Shown piece after piece: positions 52,740 through 62,780 of a stretch of 64,000 nt of DNA. The notes beneath the pieces are model-generated. The model worked only from the letters and a program-made list of their open reading frames with translations, ran no database searches and had not been told where the DNA came from. Source of the DNA: Trichopria drosophilae (lineage: Eukaryota; Arthropoda; Insecta; Hymenoptera; Diapriidae); contig CM059583.1 of the NCBI GenBank assembly GCA_030407085.1, positions 86,718,001-86,782,000 on the forward strand. The letters are read 5' to 3'. Numbering within the stretch: position 1 is the stretch's first letter; every line of letters starts with the position of its first letter. Made by a program: the position numbers and the translations under genes.

Positions 52740-53504
52740 ATAATCGGCCTTACTGATTAACGGACAGCTTCAATTTACCCACATTAACTTGCACCACAGC
52801 CAGGGCTCATCCGCTTGTTCACTGTCATGAATCGCCTAAGGAATTTAGACCGATTAGTATAACGTCTGATATAATAAAGCTAGTTGAAAGACTTGTGGAT
52901 AGGTACATGAGGGATACGGACATAGCACGATGTCCACTGCATGAGAGCCAACATGCCTACAGGACGGTCCGCTCCACTAAGACGGCGCTGCGTCAGGCAG
53001 TCTAATCGAAGCCTGGAAGCGGTGAAGAGCGACATAATAATCCGAGTTATTATTGACTCCAGTTGCCTACAGGGAGTGGTTCTTTTACCACCATTATAGA
53101 ATGTGGTGATTAATGAGCTCCTCATTGCAATAACGGACCTTTGATTCCATGTTACGAAATATACGGATGAAGCCCTGGTTATCTCCAGGAGCCCGTTTTT
53201 GAATCCGTTGGTAAGTATAATACAACGGGCACTTACTACAAACGGAACCGCGTCTTCCCGCTCACTCTGTCTGGATACAGATTGAAGTACGCAGAAACAG
53301 CGAAATACATTGGGGTGATCCTAGACAACAAGCTCAGCTGGAGGGAATATCTCAAGAACAGATGCGCCAGGATCACAGCTGCCCTATGGTTAAGGAGACG
53401 GGCCATTGGTAGCAGCTGGGGCATTAAACCGGCTACCATGCTGTGGATCTACGAGACAAACCTATGCTTTACTGGCCTGGTGGGTTAGGTCCACACTGAC
53501 TACG
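52740..53504 (+). pseudogene. LINE relic, 5' part (interrupted by a DNA transposon)
   Basis: Readable pieces: an endonuclease start 'QLQFTHINLHHSQGSSA' near 52770; RT 'ERLVDRYMRDTDIARCPLHE' then 'SQHAYRTVRSTKTALRQAV' near 52890-53000; and 'YAETAKYIGVILDNKLSWRE' to 'RAIGSSWGIKPATMLWIYET' at 53282-53460. These belong to one LINE ORF2 with internal deletions, many stops and shifts. Its continuation is at 56931-57215, on the other side of the insertion. Confidence 0.7.
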
Positions 53505-53930
53505 CACAGTGATCCTGAAGCGAAATAAAGTTTGACTACGATGCCGACCAAAAGTGCGAAGGCCATTTTTTAGAGCATCATTTGGTGATTCAAAATCACT
53601 AAGACTTGAAATCCTAGCTGCTCGTCTGAACATTTTTTGCCTAAAATACGATTTTTCATTCAAACCAGGAACTTAATATTGATGTACTACGTTGCCGACA
53701 AAAAGTGTAAAGGGCATTTTTTAGAGCATCATTTAATGAATCAAAATCACCAAGATTTCAGATCTTAGCTGCTCGTTAGAACATTTTTTTTCAAAACATA
53801 CGATTTTTCATTAAAAACTATGTATTTTACAAACTTAATTTCGTATACAGAGTCTGAAACGGTGAGTACATAACAGTTAACACAATAATAATTGATAATA
53901 AACATTTTTTACATACAATATATGGGCGAT
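53505..53930. repeat. Left TIR of the RAG1/Transib-like element
   Basis: Inverse of 56510-56930. It contains two tandem related copies of GCATTTTTTAGAGCATCATT-like sequence starting near 53550 and 53710. Confidence 0.8.
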
Positions 53931-54297
53931 TGTAAGGAAAGTGGTCTTTTTTTTCGTCCTGGATTTTATTTTTAAATTCATGGTAAAAATTTCCGAATAA
54001 TTAGAGGGTTAAGAAAGAAAATTGTATAACGGCGTTTTTCAGGCTTTCCAAACGTGAAGAGTGATTCATGTCGTTAATTTTGTAGTTTTTCAAAGTTTCC
54101 AAAAAATGTTGACAAATAGCTTTTTTGATTGGCTAGGAACATTTCGAATTTTTACTAGTTGCCAAGAAACACTTCAACGTTATCCAACCTTGCTTTATCG
54201 TTGTTTCAATATAACCTCGTCAAATTTCGCTTTGTGCATGAGCTACATTTTAATTCTTGTTTTTTTCTGGGATTTTTCACTTCATGAATTACGTATT

Positions 54298-56406
54298 ATG
54301 CCGAATCATAAGTTGTCACATGAAGAAAACCGGAAAAAAGTATGTGCACCTTGTGGAAGAAAAATCATCGCCGGACGAAAAAGTTATAATACATTTCGAA
54401 TCACAAATGACATCGAAAAACAGATTCAAAATATTCTGGATGAGAATTTTAGTCTGTCTGATAGTAAGTTTCCTACCAGTATATGTACAACTTGTCGAAA
54501 GAAGTTAACCAGTATCGAAAAGAAAGTAAGTGACACAGAAAATATTAAAGAAATGCCTAATTATGGAGATATTGTATTAGCGAAGGAGACTCGACATTTT
54601 AATGAAGCGTGTTTTTGCTACATTTGTTCGACTGCTACACATGTCGGGCACTTGAAGCCCAATAAAATAATTGGTGGAACCATGAAATCACCGCCAAGAA
54701 TCAATCCGTCAAATGGCATGTATGGAGTTAAGAAAAATCACATCGAAAAGTCCGATTCTATTAAAGAAAGTGTAACTAATAAAAACGTTTTAAAAATGTG
54801 TAAAAAATGTTCCCAAATTATTATTGATCGAGGTATCGAACATTCTTGTCGAAACTCTTTATCTTGCAAAGTTGAAAATATTACGAAACTCGTTCATCAA
54901 CTGCCACAGAAACAACAAGAACAAATAGCTTCAGCAATATTATCGGAGAAAATTAAGTCTTCCGATTGTGATAAATTAAAAAAGATTGAATTAAGTACAA
55001 AAGGTAGAAAAAGGGAACTGTCGTTGAAAAATGACCAGAAACGAGAAGTTGTATTTTCCGCCGAAAGTTTAAATAATTTCAAAGTTAGCACAGGAATGAC
55101 TTCAAACGGAATGAAAAAAATTACGAATTTCATTAGGTGTAATGCTGGAAGGAAATCTGTAGAACCGAATTATGGAAAGCAGTTATCTGAAAAAATTAAA
55201 TCGCTTAGTGAGTATTATAAAGCTGCTTACAAACTATTTGACGTTGAAAAAAAGGGTACGAAAGAACTAAGACCAATAGTTTGGGCGGATGCAGAGGAAA
55301 TTCTTGAAATTAAAGTAATGGCTGATGGAGGGCAGGGTTCCTTCAAGGTATGTATGTCAGTATTTCCACAAATTAACTCTCCTGACTCGGATAAGTCGAA
55401 CGATGAAGATTTTCCTGATGAACCAAAAAAGAAAAGAAAACTTTACAAAGAGGGGGGAACTGTAGGCCATGCGTCGAAGCTTACCAGTGTGAATAAAGTT
55501 ATTATGCTGTGCTTAGTGCGTAATATAACTGAATCATATGATAACGTGAAACTTGTATATACTTTAATTAATTTAAATAATATATCGTTCAAGTTTGTCT
55601 CCGATTTCAAACTATTACTAGTAGTTAATGGTCAGCAGACCGCGACAGCCAGTTACCCATGCCCTTACTGCTTTATCGAACTGAAACATCTGACAGCTCT
55701 AAAAAAAGATCAAAATGTTGACGAAAAATTCTTAAAGTTGAAGACTTATGGTGATCTTCGAAAAGATTATGAACATTTCGTTCATTTAGGAAGAAATAAA
55801 AAGAAAAACGTTGCTGATTGCCACAGTACAATAAACGCACCTTTATTTAATGAAAACGACGAAGTACGTGCACTTGAAAAATGCATTATTCCTTAATTAC
55901 ATATCATGCAAGGATTCGTGAACAACGTTTTTTTTGACACTTTAATACTACTCCTACGTGAGAAAGCATTTCTTTGGCCAAATAAATTAGGAATTGTTTC
56001 CAAGCATTATCATGGTGAATCATTTCAAGGTAATGACTGTCGTAAGCTTCTGAAAAATGCAGATAAACTTTTGGATTCAGCTATTTACAAAGATATTGGA
56101 TGTTTTGCAATACTACCTTATGTAAACGTATTAAAATCTATGGATAAAATTGTAATCTGCTGTTTTTCATCGAAAAAAGTTGGTTCGAATATGAACGAAT
56201 GTATTGGAGAGTTTAAAAAAGCCTTGTTAGCCACGCCGGACATATCAGAAACGTTGAAAATTCATGTCATTAAAGAACATCTTGAACAGTGTATAAATTT
56301 CCTTGGCAATGATTCTGGCTTGGGTCTTTTCTCAGAGCAAGCAAGTAAAGCTATATTCATCGCCGTTTTTTGGAAACTTTCAAAAGCTACAAAATCAACG
56401 ATATGA
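54298..56406 (+). pseudogene. RAG1/Transib-like transposase with one in-frame stop
   Basis: ATG at 54298 (MPNHKLSHEENRKKVCAPCG) opens a frame that continues to 56406 except for one TAA at 55894-55896. N-terminal zinc pairs CAPC and CTTC (about residues 17-70) suggest a ZAD-like or similar DNA-binding module, with further CYIC and CKKC pairs. The DDE-type core has D in 'VMADGGQGSFKV' (about 343), D in 'FKFVSDFKLLLVV' (about 436) followed by CPYC, and E in 'GLGLFSEQASKA' (about 680). D-D-CxxC-E order is the arrangement in RAG1 and Transib. The stop lies in 'CIIP.LHIMQGFVN', probably GAA to TAA. The family call is by motif order only; Chapaev and other CxxC-bearing DDE families are alternatives. 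Confidence 0.7.
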
Positions 56407-56509
56407 ATCATCCTTCATATGTGGAAAGCCTGAAGAATGCCGTTGTACAATTTTCTTCTTTAAATATTTAAATATTTTATGTAAATGTTTATTCTTGCAT
56501 ATATATATA

Positions 56510-56930
56510 TATATATTGTATGTAAAAAATGTTTATTATCAATTATTATTGTGTTAACTGTTATGTACTCACCGTTTCAGACTCTGTATACGAAATTAAG
56601 TTTGTACAATACATAGTTTTTAATGAAAAATCGTATGTTTTGAAAAAAAAATGTTCTAACGGGCAGCTAAGATCTGAAATCTTGGTGATTTTGATTCATT
56701 AAATGATGCTCTAAAAAATGCCCTTTACACTTTTTGTCGGCAACGTAGTACATCAATATTTAGTTCCTGTTTTGAATGAAAAATCGTATTTTAGGCAAAA
56801 AATGTTCAGACGAGCAGCTAGGATTTCAAGTCTTAGTGATTTTGAATCCCCAAATGATGCTCTAAAAAATGGCCTTCGCACTTTTGGTCGGCATCGTAGT
56901 CAAACTTTATTTCGCTTCAGGATCACCGTG
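56510..56930. repeat. Right TIR of the RAG1/Transib-like element
   Basis: Reverse complement of 53505-53930 with a few differences. It ends ...GATCACCGTG followed by TACG. Confidence 0.8.
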
Positions 56931-57215
56931 TACGTTCGTCAAGGACCTAGAAAAAGAGCCGAGGCCGCAAAGGGCTGGTGCAGAAACAACGTAAAGAGTG
57001 GGTGCAGGAGTTCTGTCAAAAGAATAGGAACTCTGGACGCCTACTTGCAAGGCAGCATTTTTGACGAGATCGCAGATAGTACGTCAACACGGTACCTTTA
57101 CGACAAGGACTATAAGATCAGTCTTCCGTCCAGGAAGGACTGGGAAAACGACCATCCGACACTACTCAATGGTAATAGCTGGTTTACACGGAAAGACATT
57201 TTAAGTAACAATTGA
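56931..57215 (+). pseudogene. LINE relic, 3' part
   Basis: The frame entering from the TIR continues as 'VRQGPRKRAEAAKGWCRNNV' ... 'SLPSRKDWENDHPTLLNGNS' and stops at 57215. It is the expected far side of the LINE interrupted at TACG, but the segment itself carries no RT motif. Confidence 0.4.
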
Positions 57216-57734
57216 CGAGCGTTGCGGCTACCTCTGCTTAACACAGTCTAGCAGGTCCAGTTATGCGGAAGATGCTTTGATACCCAATCAGTTTTAGCTC
57301 GGCAGTTCAAGCTGCCGATCTTTGCTTAAAAACAGGCAGCGCTGGCCGAAGTCACCGTCATTAAGTGCCTAACATACAAGACATTTAGGAGATAGGGTGC
57401 GCGTGAAATCATAACACACGGAAATCTAACCCGCAATATTGCAGTCATATAGTAAACAGAACTGTCAAGTCATTTTTTTCTTGCTTTCTGTGAATTATTT
57501 TTTAAAATGAATAATGTTAATTATTGAATTGGTATTTATTAGATTATTTTGAATGATGTTGATTAACGTACACTCTAGAAATACCAACTTTAAAAAATTG
57601 TAATTAAAATTATATTACCAACTTTGACAAGGATTTTACAGTCAACAGATGATTGTAAGCCCAAAATCTCCTTTCGACAACAGCTTTACCATCGACAGAA
57701 GATTTTAGGTTTATAACCTTCTTTCGACAAGAGA
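57216..57734. other. Intergenic DNA, no gene seen
   Basis: Contains two or three imperfect repeats of 'TTTCGACAA.AG' around 57660-57735; otherwise AT-rich. Confidence 0.4.
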
Positions 57735-57836
57735 ATATATATATATATATATATATTAATTATTTTTATATATTTCATATATAAATTAAAAAAAAATATA
57801 TATATATATATATATTTTTTTTTAATTTATAATGAA

Positions 57837-57929
<93 letters not shown>
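57735..57929. repeat. (TA)n microsatellite
   Basis: Long AT-dinucleotide runs, broken at 57757-57800 by palindromic A/T tracts. The downstream mariner-type element begins at its end, consistent with TA targeting. Confidence 0.95.
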
Positions 57930-57932
<3 letters not shown>

Positions 57933-57940
57933 GGTGGCCG

Positions 57941-58757
57941 ATTTATCCGAAGACATCGAAATATCTCGAGAACTATGCACAGAATCAAAAAAGTTGTCGG
58001 ATGAAAGTTGTTCGACACGAAGGGGGGCATCCAGTGATAATTAAATGTACCCCCTCCCCCATCCCCTGGAGGTGGAGTGGGGGCAAAAACAATAAAACTT
58101 AAATAGGAACCCCCATTTTTTATTGCAGATTTGGATTCTCCGGAAAAAAGTACACGAATTTGACCTGGGAGCTATTGCATTTTGGTTCACAGGTGGCGCT
58201 GTAATCGATAAAAATCCAAATTTATCCGAAGACATTGAAATACCTCGAGAACTATGCACAGAATCAAAAAAGTTGTCGGATGAAAGTTGTTCGACACGAA
58301 GGGGGGCATCCAGTGATAATGAAATTTACCCCCTCCCCCATCCCCTGGGGGTGGAGTGGGGGCAAAAACAATAAAACTGAAATAGGAACCCCCAGTTTTT
58401 ATTGCAGATTTGGATTCTCCGGGAAAAAGTACACCAATTTGACCTAGGAGCTATTGCATTTTGGTTCACAGGTGGCGCTGTAATCGATAAAAATCCAAAT
58501 TTATCTGAAGACATTGAAATACCTCGAGAACTATGCAGAGAATCAAAAAAGTTGTCGGATGAAAGTTGTTCGACACGAAGGGGGGCATCCAGTGATAATG
58601 AAATTTACCCCCTCCCCCATCCCCTGGGGGTGGAGTGGGGGCAAAAACAATAAAACTTAAATAGGAACCCCCAGATTTTATTGCAGATTTGGATTCTCCG
58701 GAAAAAAGTACACCAATTTGACCTAGGGGCTATTGCATTTTGGTTCACAGGTGGCGA
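57941..58757 (+). repeat. Left array, three 279-bp units
   Basis: Units begin ATTTATC(C/T)GAAGACAT. Each includes a GC-rich 'CCCCCTCCCCCATCCCCTGG' patch and 'GGTTCACAGGTGGCG'. The third stops 20 bp short. Frames of 62-83 codons in the array are repeat translations. Confidence 0.9.
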
Positions 58758-58866
58758 AATTGACAATTTTCGCCCGCGTAGCGGATATGGAATACGGTCA
58801 TTCTAACAAAGCCGGAAAAAAATACATTTAGCGTTACCCAGGAACAACGACGTGGACGTAGTATTC

Positions 58867-59508
58867 TTACTTGAGTAAGTGTTCGAAATCTTGACCTTCC
58901 ACTTCAATGCATTTATTTATTCTTTCTTCAAATGACTTTATACATGATAGAATCATATCTGCAGAAATTTCTGCGCAAGCAGTTCTTATGCGTTCCACCA
59001 TGTTTTCACGAGTCGTTGGTACTTGTTCATAAACCTTACCTGTTAGGTAACCCCATAGGAAGAAATCCAGAGATGTTAGATCAGGTGACCTCGCAGGCCA
59101 ATTAATGGGGCCACCTCTACCAATCCACCTACCATTGTAATCACGGTCTAGTATTTCCCTTGCTACTCTTGAAAAATGTGCTGGGCAACCATCATGCTGA
59201 AACCACATTGTCCGTCGGACGTCCATAGCAACATCCTCAAGTAGTAATGGTACTTCTTGTTCTAGGAAATCTCGATATTTTGTTCCATTCAAATTACCTT
59301 CAATGAAATAAGGACCAATGAGTTTATTTCCTATGATTCCACACCAAACGTTCACCGACCAAGGACGTTGATGATTAACTTGTCGTAACCAATGGGGATT
59401 TTCTACGCTCCAATAATGCATATTATGCCTATTGACGCCACCATGGTTCGTGAATGTAGATTCATCTGAAAATAATACATTAGCAAAGAAATTGTGGTTC
59501 GTTTGCAT
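58867..59508 (-). pseudogene. DD41D transposase, catalytic half only
   Basis: Open for 213 codons from MQTNHNFFANVLFSDEST. Catalytic residues: D in 'LFSDESTF', D in 'WFQHDGCPAHF', third D in 'SPDLTSLDFFLWGYL', 41 residues after the second, as in the transposase at 10243-11310. The N-terminal helix-turn-helix half is missing; upstream lies an AT palindrome (59530-59580) and then the repeat array. The element could not mobilise itself unless a helper supplies the enzyme. Confidence 0.85.
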
Positions 59509-59606
59509 TTTTTGAATTGATATTACTAAATTCTAATATTAAAAATTCTAATATTAGAATTTTTAATATTAAATTTTCATAAGGGGATCAAACTGTCCCT
59601 ATTTGC

Positions 59607-60337
59607 CCCCTGGATGCCCCCCTTCGTGTCGAACAACTTTCATCCGACAACTTTTTTGATTCTGTGCATAGTTCTCGAGGTATTTCAATGTCTTCAGATA
59701 AATTTGGATTTTTATCGATTACAGCGCCACCTGTGAACCAAAATGCAATAGCCCCTAGGTCAAATTGGTGTACTTTTTTCCGGAGAATCCAAATCTGCAA
59801 TAAAATCTGGGGGTTCCTATTTAAGTTTTATTGTTTTTGCCCCCACTCCACCCCCAGGGGATGGGGGAGGGGGTAAATTTCATTATCACTGGATGCCCCC
59901 CTTCGTGTCGAACAACTTTCATCCGACAACTTTTTTGATTCTCTGCATAGTTCTCGAGGTATTTCAATGTCTTCAGATAAATTTGGATTTTTATCGATTA
60001 CAGCGCCACCTGTGAACCAAAATGCAATAGCTCCTAGGTCAAATTGGTGTACTTTTTTCCGGAGAATCCAAATCTGCAATGAAAACTGGGGGTTCCTATT
60101 TAAGTTTTATTGTTTTTGCCCCCACTCCACCCCCAGGGGATGGGGGAGGGGGTAAATTTCATTATCACTGGATGCCCCTCTTTGTGTCGAACAACTTTCA
60201 TCCGACAACTTTTTTCATTCTGTGCATAGTTCTCGAGGTATTTCAATGTCTTCAGATAAATTTGGATTTTTATCGATTACAGCGCCACCTGTGAACCAAA
60301 ATGCAATAGCTCCTAGGTCAAATTGGTGTACTTTTGT
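59607..60337 (-). repeat. Right array, three inverted 279-bp units
   Basis: Inverse of the left array. The marker TCAGATAAAT occurs at 59694, 59973 and 60252, exactly 279 bp apart. Ends abruptly at 60337. Confidence 0.9.
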
Positions 60338-60599
60338 CAATGTGGTTGTAAATAAATAATACGTATCCATGGTTATAAATAAATGTTTTACAGCTATATG
60401 TAAATTTAAGGCAGCAATGCTATGTTTGGTTCTAATAGATGAAAACAATTTTAGTCGATAACAGCGAAATGAATTGACAGTTTTATCACAATTTAAAAAA
60501 AAATATTTTACCATTAATTTAGTTTTAAATTATAGATTTAAATACAAATCTATGTCAATTGTTCACAACTAATTTAGATTACACCACTTTTTACCCAAA
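60338..60599. other. AT-rich DNA, no gene seen
   Basis: Short unassigned stretch between the truncated repeat array and the LTR-like region. Confidence 0.4.
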
Positions 60600-61014
60600 T
60601 GTACAAACAGCTGTTGTTCCGGATCGCCACGGGACGAAGCCCCCAACAATCGTTTAGGTCGAGCGGGATAATATTATAATAAAATTCCTGTAGAATTAGG
60701 AGGAAAATATAAATTAACTTCTTTGCAATTAGTTTGTTTTGGGGCGTGGTTGTTGTTTTCCGAAGTCCTGCCTCTAGTAAACAAATAATCCGAACCCGAA
60801 TAAACGGGCCTGTGGAAGGCACCTTCAGTTAGTTGATCGTGGGGTTCCGAGACGTTCGGACCAGTTTTATCATTATAGTTCGGGTATATATCATAGAGAC
60901 AGAACCTTGAGGTGCGTTGATGGTGACTTCCCGGGTCGCTTCGCGGTCTCATCGGTGGGTGAGTAATGATTCGACATATTTATTATATTGTGTATTATGT
61001 TTATTTATATTTTG

Positions 61015-61021
61015 TATAAAA
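61015..61021 (+). promoter_or_regulatory. TATA box upstream of the hammerhead
   Basis: TATAAAA lies 29 nt before the first base of hammerhead stem III, so the predicted transcript start nearly coincides with the ribozyme 5' end. Confidence 0.5.
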
Positions 61022-61043
61022 GTGACATCTTTATTGGCGAGAT

Positions 61044-61110
61044 ATGTCTGGGGCAGGGTCCGCTCACAAGCCCCACTGAAGAGTCCGTGAGCGGACCCGG
61101 GACGAAACAT
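61044..61110 (+). ncRNA. Hammerhead ribozyme motif (type I, short stem III)
   Basis: All core elements are present in order. Stem III strand ATGT precedes cleavage base C (61048, triplet GTC). Stem I TGGGGC/GCCCCA (61049-61054 with 61070-61075) is a perfect 6 bp. The core is CTGAAGA (61076-61082). Stem II is GTCC/GGAC (61083-61086 with 61100-61103). GAAA follows at 61104-61107, then CAT closing stem III. Predicted cleavage is between 61048 and 61049. The short stem III is typical of metazoan retroelement hammerheads, which usually act as dimers. Loop I and loop II are complementary over 12 nt, far more than the usual tertiary contact. Confidence 0.8.
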
Positions 61111-61251
61111 CAGCCAACCTATTTATTTGTGTTTGTCTAATATTTGCATGTGACTTAGCATGACGTAGCAGGAAAATACAGGATCATTTATCGAAATATA
61201 TATTCGACCCCTGTAACCGCGCGACAACCCCCTTCCCTGTAAGTAACACAA

Positions 61252-61270
61252 TGGTGCCGAAACCCGGGAA
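61252..61270 (+). other. Retroelement primer-binding site
   Basis: TGGTGCCGAAACCCGGGAA begins one base after an ...ACACA end. Its complement would be a tRNA 3' end, TTCCCGGGTTTCGGCACCA. I have not assigned the tRNA. No gag or pol frame follows in the 2.7 kb left in the window. Confidence 0.6.
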
Positions 61271-62696
61271 TCAATGCCGGTAATCAGGGAAGTGGGGTTG
61301 GAGAGAATTTGTGATTTATTTATTTATTTTTTTATTTATTTATCTATTCCTTATTTATTTGAATATTTATTTTGACGGGGTAAATTATTCTACAATGTAA
61401 TCCAGCGATTTAAGTCGTAATATCGATCCTTTCGAGTTTGTTGAATATTAAATGCAAAACAGCGCCTTTGACAGGTGTTCTGACGCACATCATCTTTTCT
61501 AGATGTCCGTAAGAACATCGCGCATTATAAATGTTGAAACGAAACTGTTGCGAACAGTTCGAATCATTCTAAAGATATTACCCGGTTGCATAGTTAAATT
61601 AAGAGACGAAGTAATAATCGAGGCTAAAAGAAGACGGCTCCAGACACGACGTGAGGGAGATAGCGATTTGAGTCGAGAAATTGTTTATAAGAAAATCGTT
61701 TTCGGGGCGGAAAAAACGAATTGATCTACGATAAGTAGACTAAATCGCGTCGAAGGATTCAATGGGTGTAACATAGTCCGCAACAATCCGCGTCGGGGCG
61801 AGGGATTGGTTCGCAGCGCGGAGCGGCCCGTGGTCCCAAGCTTGCCTTTAAATGGAGAGTAGCCCCGAAGTGTTCCGAGCAAACTGGGCTGGCACTAAGG
61901 GTGAACAAGAAGTTTCTAGGCTGAAACGGGAATCGGTGTCTCGCCTTCGAATGGAAGTACCCAGGCGTTCCGAGCTGGCGGCTACGGCGTCGAGCTAAGC
62001 TGGCGTCTGGCGAATATGAAGTTCGCGTTGGTTCACAGCGTAGAAATTTGAATTTGTCTTCGGCGCGCGCGTGCGCGAGTCGGGTTTCTTTCGATGATAC
62101 ACAATCATACGTGGCGGTTTGTGTCAATTTCTCGGCTTGGTGGCTGCACCCTTTCGTTTCTTTTTTCTAATAAATGGATCTTATTGCCTAACATTTTGCC
62201 CATTATTCGTCCTTCGATCAACAACAATAATAATGTATAATTAAAATGAAGAAAACAAAAAAAAGGTGTAAAGTGAGGAGATAGTAAATATTAATAGGAA
62301 TAACTTGCGTACAAAAAGTATTAAAATACTTAGTTCATCTTAATAAAAGAGATGTATTGATGGTTAATAGAAGGGTTTCCTACAGAAAATAAATATATAG
62401 TAGTGACTATAAGAAACGTTTTAAATAGAAAGTTTCTTTTAATGGTTACTAACCGCTTCTCTTAGTGTAACGATGGATTTTCACGATTAAAAGGAATCTC
62501 GCCTTTGCTACTCTGACTTCGTCAAAAGAACGTGTTGCGAACAGAATTGATGCCTCGCGTATTTGCGGTATCCGGCGTGTTTTTTCCACTATGGTGGTTT
62601 TCCCACTACATCGTCCCGAATGGGTACTTCTCCAAGTCGAAGGGTGCCTCTAGGTCCTAACGTTATGGGCCCTTTGAAATCCGTAGTACTTTCCAG
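61271..62696. other. Unassigned DNA downstream of the primer-binding site
   Basis: Begins with a TTTATTTA-rich stretch (61315-61375). A 73-codon basic frame at 61503-61724 (MSVRTSRIINVETKLLRTVR) has no motif I recognise. A GC-rich block at 61750-62130 contains a partly duplicated phrase ('AAATGGAGAGTAGCCC'/'GAATGGAAGTACCC', then 'GTTCCGAG'). It could be the internal region of a non-coding retroelement or ordinary intergenic DNA. Confidence 0.35.
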
Positions 62697-62780
62697 ATGG
62701 ATAGATATAGATAGATATATGAATAGATATAGATAGATATATGAATGGATAGATGGATAGATAGACAGATATCGAGGAAA
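62697..62780. repeat. (GATA)n microsatellite
   Basis: Imperfect GATA/GATGGATA units interrupted by TATGAATAGATA. Confidence 0.9.

Larger units (their letters stand above)
53505..56930 (+). mobile_element. RAG1/Transib- or Chapaev-like DNA transposon
   Basis: Inverted ends read CACAGTGATCCTGAAGCG (left) and CACGGTGATCCTGAAGCG (right, reversed), with 4-bp flanks TACG on both sides (53501-53504, 56931-56934). TIRs are about 420 bp, each made of two related about 185-bp subrepeats. CAC(A/G)GTG ends recall the Transib/RAG heptamer; a 4-bp duplication fits Chapaev better than Transib (5 bp). It carries one transposase gene and split a LINE relic on insertion. Confidence 0.75.
57930..60337 (-). mobile_element. 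Second DD41D mariner-type element with inverted 279-bp repeat arrays
   Basis: The left end is CAGGGTGGCC at 57930, preceded by TA. Three tandem 279-bp units (57941-58757; unit starts at 57941, 58220, 58499) lead to the transposase gene. Three inverted units of the same 279-bp period (59607-60337) follow. The right end is truncated within a unit at 60337, so no terminal CCCTG remains. The layout parallels the element at 9269-20177. Confidence 0.8.
60600..61250 (+). repeat. LTR-like end with TATA box and hammerhead ribozyme
   Basis: The right boundary is defined by ...GTAACACA (61250) followed one base later by a primer-binding site. The left boundary is a guess (TGTACAAACAG at 60600 would give TGT...ACA ends). 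The region contains TATAAAA at 61015, a hammerhead motif at 61044-61110 and no coding sequence I recognise. No second LTR copy is present in the window. Confidence 0.4.

Noticed and set aside
53469..53663. Protein 'MNEKSYFRQKMFRRAARISS' found at both ends of the 53.5-56.9 kb element
   Set aside because: It is the translation of the terminal inverted repeat, hence present twice.
57832..58044. Poly-(IY) frames
   Set aside because: Translation of the TA microsatellite.
58041..60294. Repeated 60-99 codon frames such as 'MQIWILRKKVHQFDLGAIAF' and 'MSSDKFGFLSITAPPVNQNA'
   Set aside because: They are sense and antisense translations of the 279-bp units and carry no motif.
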